28,993 nucleotides of DNA from Roseburia sp. CAG:309 (GTDB taxonomy: Bacteria; Bacillota; Clostridia; Lachnospirales; Lachnospiraceae): NCBI GenBank assembly GCA_000434115.1, contig FR893995.1, positions 1 through 28,993 on the forward strand. The letters are read 5' to 3'. This document shows, one piece after another, positions 8,452 through 14,900 of this stretch. Numbering within the stretch: the stretch's first letter is position 1; each line of letters starts with the position of its first letter. A program made the position numbers and the translations under genes. Under the pieces are notes generated by a model, which saw only the letters and a list, made by a program, of their open reading frames with translations, searched no databases and was not told where the DNA came from.

Positions 8452-9642
8452 TTAACCTAATGTATTTTGAAGCATTCCACGGATGGTATCTTTTCGCAAG
8501 TAAATGTATGGAATGAAACTGATTCCCACAATATAACATGCCAGACCCAAAATACTGATCCATACTGCCTTTGTATTTCCACCTGCCGGTAAAACAATCG
8601 CACACATAATAAAATACATACTCCACACAGGAATTAGAATTCTCACACATATCGACTTCCGTCTTGCCCCACACATCTGATGAATTGCAAATTCCCTTTT
8701 ATGCTCCTTGATAAAACGAAAAATATTTGCTGTCAATGCCACAAAGCCAAAAACCAGTATGATAAGTACAATACTTCCCATCAATACCATCTGATCCTGC
8801 ATATCCACACGGATCGCGTCCATTTGTTTTGTATAATTATTCACACTCAATTTGAGCAGTTCCTGCTTTCGCAATTGTTCTATTTCATCTTCCATAAATT
8901 GCAGATCATCTGCCAGAAAATAGGTCGAATCATAATACCCCCACAAAGAAAATATGTCTTCTTTGTCTACTCTGTTTAATTGAATAATTGCCTGATCCAG
9001 ACGAATCTTTTCACGTGTCTTTCCCGGTGCCACATAAAAAGAATCTTTGTCCATAAAACCAATAATTTCATATTTTTGCGTTCCCTGATCATAAAGAACG
9101 TCATGCAAGTGGTATAATTTCTTTAAATCAGCCCCTGCCACAATCGGTATCGTTTCTGTTTTTCCACTAACAAATGCCTTTTTGTCACCTTCCCATTGAA
9201 TGCCATAAATGTCAAAAAAGTTTTCTGACACTTGTATTCTTGCGAGTTCTTCTTGCTCTTTGGGCAGCCCCAATGCTCTGCGAATCTGTCCTCTCTGTTC
9301 CCGATGCATTGGCAATCCCAGAGAATCGTCTGCTGTAAATGTTTTAATATTGGATGTATTTTCCTGCAGTTTTTTCTGAAATGCGTCGTAGCAATCTGCC
9401 ATTTGTTTACATTTCTTTTCGTCATTTATCAATTCATCCAGTGCTGTATCCTCCGTCTGATCCCGAAACATATAAATCTCTGTCTGTTCCGTCATCTGAC
9501 TTATCTTTTGCTCTATCTGCCGGTAATCTAAGAAAGCCTGCAGCAGATACACCGCAATTAAAGCGACCACTGTAAGTTGTATGGTATTCCATAAAAGAGA
9601 AAACCAATTTCTTTTGATGTCTTTTATCAAAAAATATATCAT
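8452..9642 (-). CDS. FtsX-type ABC permease, subunit 1
   Basis: A 396-residue paralogue of the next gene: one membrane helix near residues 15-36, an outer domain of about 240 residues rich in charged segments, then three C-terminal helices. The coupling motif FIKEHKREFAIHQMCGARRK follows the second helix. First gene of the operon, with a perfect consensus promoter 50-80 nt upstream and AGGAT before the ATG. Two different FtsX subunits with one ATPase suggest a heterodimeric transporter. Whether it moves a substrate out or senses one, as BceAB does, cannot be told from sequence. Confidence 0.85.
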   Translation of the reverse strand: MIYFLIKDIKRNWFSLLWNTIQLTVVALIAVYLLQAFLDYRQIEQKISQMTEQTEIYMFRDQTEDTALDELINDEKKCKQMADCYDAFQKKLQENTSNIKTFTADDSLGLPMHREQRGQIRRALGLPKEQEELARIQVSENFFDIYGIQWEGDKKAFVSGKTETIPIVAGADLKKLYHLHDVLYDQGTQKYEIIGFMDKDSFYVAPGKTREKIRLDQAIIQLNRVDKEDIFSLWGYYDSTYFLADDLQFMEDEIEQLRKQELLKLSVNNYTKQMDAIRVDMQDQMVLMGSIVLIILVFGFVALTANIFRFIKEHKREFAIHQMCGARRKSICVRILIPVWSMYFIMCAIVLPAGGNTKAVWISILGLACYIVGISFIPYIYLRKDTIRGMLQNTLG

Positions 9643-9695
9643 TCAAACATTCCATCCTAATATTTCACATTTAGTTACCTTTTATTTACAAATTC

Positions 9696-9724
9696 ATTAT
9701 ACTTCCTTTATTCATCTTTGTCAA
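9696..9724 (-). promoter_or_regulatory. Consensus promoter of the ABC operon
   Basis: On the minus strand TTGACA (9724-9719), a 17-nt spacer and TATAAT (9701-9696) match the sigma-A consensus perfectly. Unrepressed, this would be very strong, which implies a repressor; the PadR gene opposite is the obvious candidate. Confidence 0.85.
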
Positions 9725-9747
9725 TCACTATTTAGACAAATAAGGTA

Positions 9748-9776
9748 TTGACTTTATAAAACTAATGTTTTATTAT
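9748..9776 (+). promoter_or_regulatory. PadR promoter with an operator palindrome between -35 and -10
   Basis: TTGACT (9748-9753), 17 nt, TATTAT (9771-9776). The spacer holds a perfect inverted repeat, ATAAAAC-TAAT-GTTTTAT (9756-9773), which reaches into the -10 box. This is the classical position for a repressor site and fits autoregulation by the PadR protein encoded just downstream. It lies about 25 bp upstream of the -35 box of the opposing ABC promoter, so one bound repressor could affect both. Confidence 0.7.
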
Positions 9777-9822
9777 ATTCCCAGTTACTTTTTTCATTAT
9801 TAGAAAGGCGGCCTGCTATAAA

Positions 9823-10194
9823 TTGAGTAATCAGGATACTTTTAAAAAAGGGTCTGTGGAGTTACTCGTTCTTGCCTTGCTGCAGGAAAGTAATCTGTAT
9901 GGATATCAGATTTCGCAGCTTGTCAAAGAACGTTCGGGAAACATCTTAACCATTCCAGAAGGATCTATGTATCCTACACTATACCGCTTAGAAGACAAAG
10001 GGTATATTTCCGGCGAAAAGCGCAAAATCGGAAAACGTCTTACGCGCGTTTACTATCACTTGGAACCAGCAGGAAAAGATTATCTAAAAGAGTTATTGGA
10101 TAGTTTTTACACTGTTAATAAGGCGATTGAACGTGTATTAAACTATGACGCTGCAGAGCAATGCAAAAATGCGGAAGGAGATTCCAATGAATGA
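9823..10194 (+). CDS. PadR-family transcriptional regulator
   Basis: A 123-residue PadR protein. The N-terminal winged helix carries the family pattern GSVELLVLALLQESNLYGYQ, then GNILTIPEGSMYPTLYRLED and the wing near GYISGEKRKIGKRLTRVYY. The C terminus is the short dimerisation helix of the small PadR subfamily. It starts with TTG at 9823 behind AAAGGCGG; no better ATG is available. Divergent from the ABC operon and first of three genes. PadR repressors of this type usually release DNA on binding a drug-like or toxic compound and control efflux genes, which suits this context. Confidence 0.93.
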   Translation: MSNQDTFKKGSVELLVLALLQESNLYGYQISQLVKERSGNILTIPEGSMYPTLYRLEDKGYISGEKRKIGKRLTRVYYHLEPAGKDYLKELLDSFYTVNKAIERVLNYDAAEQCKNAEGDSNE

Positions 10195-10567
10195 TTCAAA
10201 ACGCTACTTAAAAAAAATCCGTGCAATCCTTCCCGTGTGGGGAAGTTATGAAAAACGGTTTTATAAAGATATCCGGTCAAATGTCACGGAATTTTGTATG
10301 GCACATCCGGATTATACTTATTCTGATCTCGAGCATGAGTTCACTTCACCGGAAGAAATCGTCAGTCATTACCTTACCAGTATTGATCCTGACTATCTTT
10401 CCCGGAAACTTTCTTTTGCCAAATACGTGAAAGCAACTTGTACCGTTCTGATATCTGCAATTTTGATTGCATTTTTAATATGGAATATCGTTTTGTACAA
10501 CGCACGTCAAGAATTTATTAATGCTCTTCCAGCTAACGAAGACACTACTATTGAAATTATAGAATAA
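10187..10567 (+). CDS. Small membrane protein co-encoded with PadR (DUF1700/DUF6120-like)
   Basis: 126 residues: a soluble N-terminal helical region (KRYLKKIRAILPVWGSYEKR, then a segment with HPDYTYSDLEHEFTSPEEIV) followed by a single membrane helix near residues 83-105 and a short acidic tail. The Y-L-x-x-I plus F/Y-x-x-D-L-x-x-x-F-G/T-S-P-E-E pattern is that of DUF1700/DUF6120 proteins, often encoded beside PadR regulators and thought to act as partner or membrane tether. The open frame begins at 10145, but GGAAGGAG sits seven bases before the ATG at 10187, which overlaps the PadR stop by eight bases. The exact family name is by memory of the pattern. Confidence 0.7.
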   Translation: MNDSKRYLKKIRAILPVWGSYEKRFYKDIRSNVTEFCMAHPDYTYSDLEHEFTSPEEIVSHYLTSIDPDYLSRKLSFAKYVKATCTVLISAILIAFLIWNIVLYNARQEFINALPANEDTTIEIIE

Positions 10568-10585
10568 ATGGAGGTTACATAATTC

Positions 10586-11065
10586 ATGAAACGTATAATC
10601 ATTACACTAATTGCATTGTCACTTATTGTATTTTGTCCCGTTACCACTTCTAATGCCGCTGTCATTCGGCAACACAGCATAGAATATCTAACCGATGGCA
10701 GTTATTATGAAACGACTATCACAACCAACGATTTTCATTCATACTCGCTGATTCGCACAGCTTCTTTGACACGATCAGCCAACAAAACAACAACTTATAC
10801 CTCAAGTTCTGGAGCCAAACTATGGTTCGTAACAGTTACCGGGAATTTTTCCTATGTAAAAGGGAAATCTTCCAAATGTACTAGTTCTTCTGTTTCCGCT
10901 ACTGCATATTCTGCTTCTTGGAAAATAACTAACAAAAGTTCTTCGAAAAGCGGAAATACCGCCATCGCAACAGCCACTGGTACAGAATATTTACAAGGAA
11001 AACCCATTATCTCTAGAACAAAAAAAGTTTCTTTAACCTGTGATGTAAACGGGAATTTATCTTAA
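10586..11065 (+). CDS. Small secreted Ser/Thr-rich protein
   Basis: 159 residues with a clear Sec signal peptide (MKRIIITLIALSLIVF core, likely cleaved after TSNA). The mature part is about 130 residues, rich in Ser, Thr and Lys, with segments such as TSSSVSATAYSASWKI and SSSKSGNTAIATATG that suggest a small beta-sandwich. No Cys pair, lipobox or anchor is visible, so it is probably released or loosely wall-bound. GGAGG precedes the ATG and the gene lies 18 nt after the previous stop, so it belongs to the PadR transcript. A strong terminator follows. Function not recognised; similar small proteins occur near PadR genes in Lachnospiraceae as far as I recall, but this needs a search. Confidence 0.75.
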   Translation: MKRIIITLIALSLIVFCPVTTSNAAVIRQHSIEYLTDGSYYETTITTNDFHSYSLIRTASLTRSANKTTTYTSSSGAKLWFVTVTGNFSYVKGKSSKCTSSSVSATAYSASWKITNKSSSKSGNTAIATATGTEYLQGKPIISRTKKVSLTCDVNGNLS

Positions 11066-11071
11066 ATTGCC

Positions 11072-11107
11072 AAAGGGCTGTCGCAAATGTGCCACAGCCC
11101 TTTTTTC
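11072..11107 (+). terminator. Terminator of the PadR operon
   Basis: AAAGGGCTGT (11072-11081) and ACAGCCCTTT (11094-11103) form a perfect 10-bp stem with a 12-nt loop, continued by TTT. Confidence 0.85.
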
Positions 11108-11112
11108 ATATC

Positions 11113-11676
11113 CTATATTCTCATCTCTTCCCTTGTATAATTCGGTGTCTGCCAGTCTCTGACATATTCATCCTCTAACAGCGCATCCACCTTTTCAATG
11201 GCGTCATCAAGTGCCGGAGAAAACTTATGCGCATAATATTTTCTGGCTTTTTCAACATATTTTTTTGCAAATCTTTTCGCCTTTTCACTTCGTACTTGTC
11301 CCACAGTTCCGGAAAAGGCAGAATCATATAAGTTACTGATCTTGTCCGCATTTTTCACAACAGCTGCCATCGAATCCGACAGAACATTTTTTACATATTC
11401 TTCCTCAACTGCCCCTTTTGCACGAGTGAGAAGCTTGACCGCCCGCACCACATCTTCACCAAATATACGAAGGTCTTCTTCTGTCGCATCTGTATCTTCC
11501 AAAGTATCATGCAGCAGTGCAACAATCTGGTATTTTTTCCCATAGCCGGCTTTACGGACAAGCTCCGCCACCGCAATCGGATGCACGATATAGGGCGTGT
11601 CTCCGTCTTTACGTGCCTGGCCGGCGTGCTTCTCATTGGCAAATGCCAACGCTTTTACATACAGTTCATTGTCCAT
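11113..11676 (-). CDS. Stand-alone HD-domain hydrolase, RelA/SpoT type
   Basis: 187 residues forming a single HD domain like the hydrolase part of RelA/SpoT proteins: the N-terminal HAGQARKDGDTPYIVHPIAV supplies the first His ligand region, ALLHDTLEDTDAT the HD pair with the following Glu-Asp, and NADKISNL the last Asp. No synthetase, TGS or ACT domain is present. Small proteins of this kind (Mesh1/SAH-like) may hydrolyse (p)ppGpp or other nucleotides; the substrate cannot be fixed here. The ATG at 11676 has GAGGAG upstream. The gene is convergent with the PadR operon. Confidence 0.88.
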   Translation of the reverse strand: MDNELYVKALAFANEKHAGQARKDGDTPYIVHPIAVAELVRKAGYGKKYQIVALLHDTLEDTDATEEDLRIFGEDVVRAVKLLTRAKGAVEEEYVKNVLSDSMAAVVKNADKISNLYDSAFSGTVGQVRSEKAKRFAKKYVEKARKYYAHKFSPALDDAIEKVDALLEDEYVRDWQTPNYTREEMRI

Positions 11677-11850
11677 TTATTCGTCTCCTCTACACCATTC
11701 CCGGTATTCCTCTAAACGTTTGATGAATTTATTAACCCCATTGTCCCATCTGTGACTATATTTGTCAATCCATTTGTGGCCAAAAGTATGATATAGTGAT
11801 ATTTTCTTATCTTAATGACATTGCTAGCCACACCCCGACACTCCCACCAA

Positions 11851-11893
11851 ACACAAACAGGGCTGCCACACAAATTCCTTCGTGCGGCAGCCC
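11851..11893 (-). terminator. Terminator of the giant surface protein gene
   Basis: On the minus strand GGGCTGCCGCAC and GTGTGGCAGCCC (11893-11882 with 11871-11860) form a 12-bp stem with one mismatch or wobble and a 10-nt loop, followed by TGTTTGTGTTT. It starts about 34 nt after the stop codon. The tail is T-rich but broken by G. Confidence 0.7.
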
Positions 11894-11927
11894 CGTCTTT
11901 GTTCTGTTACTATATACAAATTGTTTT

Positions 11928-14900
11928 CTATTTGGCTTTTACACTGGCTTTCTTCGAAATGCCACTCAAAATCTTGCCATTACCCTTATTCTTAAAGGCA
12001 CATACTTTGTAGTAGAATTTTCTTCCTTTTACAGAATCCTTATCTTCGAAAGAATTCTTCTTGACTACAGCAAATTCATCGTAAACTCCGTATTTGCTTT
12101 CTGCGCGGTATACGATATAGCCACTGGCCTTCTTGTATTTCTTCCACGAAACAACAATCTTGCCTTTCTTGGCCTTTGCTTTCACCTTGGTAACTTTGCC
12201 TTTGAGAATTTTGATCTTGCCAGTGGCTGCAGTGTTTCCTGCTGCCGCCTGAGCTGCCGATGCGGCTGCTTTATCCACATTGGCGGAGATTGCATATGCA
12301 CTCATCTCGCTGTTGTTTGCCTTTTTCTTGGCTACCGCAACAACTTTGTAATAATACTTGCGTGCATTTTTCTTCTTGCTTGTGTAACAACTCTCTTTGA
12401 CATTTGCTACCAGTTTGTACTTGCCATTTGCCTTCTCCGCACGGTAAACATTATAGGATTGTGCTCCACGTACCCCTTTCCAGGTAATGCGGATGCCTTT
12501 CTTTCCAATTTTCTTACGGCGTACAAATGTGGTTCTTGGTAGCTGGTCTTTGTTCACGACCGGTGCTTCTGTTGCCCCCGGAGCCGGTGTTGCATTGTCT
12601 GATGAACCAGGAACCGGTGTTGGTGCCGGCTGCTCTGCCTTACCCACGGTAAGTGCATCGGTTTTGGCCGTTTTTCCGCCGTAGCTGATTATAATTACCT
12701 TGCCGTTATGCTCTGCAACCGTCAGCACCGTTCCCTGAGCAGGATCGGAGGTCAGTTTGCCGCTATCCCATGTAATGTTTTCACTTGTGTTATCATTGTA
12801 GTTCACATTCACTGACAGACCGTTCAAATCCAGCGTCTGTCCGCTGGTGTAAGACAGGTTGGCAGGCTGATTGATAATCTCAATCCCGCTCACAGACTTT
12901 TTAGGAGTTGTGATTGCCACGCCTTGGCTGATGGTATTTGCATGGTTTGTAGTAACTTCTGCTTTTGCAAAGAAATAGTAGGTCGTGTTGGCGGTCAGAC
13001 CAGAGAATACACGCTCCGTCTGCCAGTTTGCGGGGGCTTCATTTGTGATGTTGTAGCCGTAAGTAACTGTTGTACCGGTATTGCCGGGTTCTACCACAGC
13101 CTCATTCAGAGTAATCTGCGTTGGGTCGTCCGCTTGCCCGGTAAGCGTGATCTTATAAGAAGCAGGGCTTACCTTCACTGTAAGGTTTTGCTGTACCGGG
13201 TTATAGTTGCCGCTACTATCTTTGTTGTAAGTAGCAGGGAAGGTGTTCTCTCCCACATTGCCAACCGAAGTACTTAGATCATCCCAAGCCCAGCCGTCTG
13301 TCAGAGGTACATCCTTCAGCGTGTCGCCATAAGTGGCGGTCAGACCGGTAGGCAGGTCTGGGGTCGACGTTGCTTTGTCGATTGTAAAGGTTCCGCTTGC
13401 TGTGCCGGTATAGTCACCTGTGCCGGTGACGGTCACGGTGGCCTGTCCGGCGTTCGTATTATCGCTGGCACTGATTGTGTACTGGTCGCCAGGAATCGTT
13501 TCACCGTCTAACTTAACCGTTACCGCATCAGCGGCTGGAATCTGAGCCTGACCGGTATATGTATAGCTGCCGGATACCGTCACTTGGGCACCGGTCAAAC
13601 TTTTTGCATTGACGGTTAGGGAAACATCCTGCTCCGTTGTGGTAATCGTTTCATAGTTCTTTTCCATATCTGCGTTGGGAGTAAACACCACTCTGTACGA
13701 GGAAGTTCCCACTGTGGGAATCGTATCCTTTACAGCATCCGACCAAGTGAATGTACCGTATTGGGTACTGCCTCCGCTCAAGCGGCTGTCCGACACCTTT
13801 TCCCCGTCAGTAATTGCGCTTGCCGTTGGCCAACTGATTTCAGGGGCCGCTGCCTTGCTGATGACAAAGGTTTTTTTTGCTGTACCGGCATAGTTGCCTA
13901 TGCCGGTAACGGTCACGGTTGCTGTGCCCACATTGGTGTGATTCGTATAGGCAATCGTATAATCGCGGTCCTTCATGAGCTGTGTTCCTTTTAATGTTAC
14001 GCTTACAGCAGGGGTAATCGGAGAGCCTGTATAGGTAAACGATTCGCCATTTACCGTAACATAGCTACTATAAATCCAGGCCTCTCTAATATATACTTTC
14101 TTCGTTTCTGCCTGCGCTGCCATATTTTGTGATCCTACAAATTTTGCGGTGAGCGTGTGCCATCCCTTTCCAAGATTCGCTTTTGCGGTGTCGATGGTAA
14201 AGATCAGCTCTTCGCCGGAGGTAACCGTTTGTGCCTCAGTAAGCTGTCTGTCTCCTTCGTAAATTGCCATCTGACCCGCCTGAGGTGTGCTAAGCGCTCG
14301 TACCTTTTTAACAGGAGCCTTTCCGGTTGCCTTAGGCGTCACAGTGACGCGGATAGACTCGCCGTAGGCATAGGTATTAGTCCCTGTCACTCCGCCGCTA
14401 AACTCAGTCCCGGACTGCGCAATGGTGTACTGCACTGTTGCCGTCTTTCCGCCCACGGTAACGGCGGCGGTATAGGTGCCTGCATCGGTGGGCGTTCCGG
14501 TAATAGCAGTGCCATCCTTGGTATAGGTAATTTCCGATACATCCACACCGGAGATAAGGGTATTTTCCAGAACTGCGGCCTTTCCTTGTCCGTCATAGAT
14601 CAAATTACCCGCAGGAGCCTTGATAGTCACACTGCCACCATTGCCTTCGGCCAGTCCGCAGTTTTCTGCCGTACACTTTTCCGTGATGGTTGTACCGTCC
14701 TCACTGACGATGTACTGCCAGCTATGCCGGTGTGTCTGAAGCTGCACGGTTTTGCCGTCATCTAATAGGGCGATACCATAGTCGGGAATGTCAGAGGTGA
14801 AGTTTCCTTTCTGAATCCAGCCTCCATCAGTTGCCTTGGCGATGGTGATCGGGTTTCCATCTGTAGGATCATGAAAGGATCTCACACCGATGCGAGTCCC

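Noticed and set aside
11677..11806. Minus-strand frame reading YHTFGHKWIDKYSHRWDN and onward to a stop just before the HD hydrolase start
   Set aside because: It looks somewhat protein-like, but there is no start codon and a stop lies directly upstream; about 40 codons is too little to call a gene remnant with confidence.
12520..12550. LPRTT in the surface protein after a Pro-rich linker, resembling a sortase motif
   Set aside because: It is about 200 residues from the C terminus and is followed by two Fn3-like domains rather than a membrane helix and basic tail.
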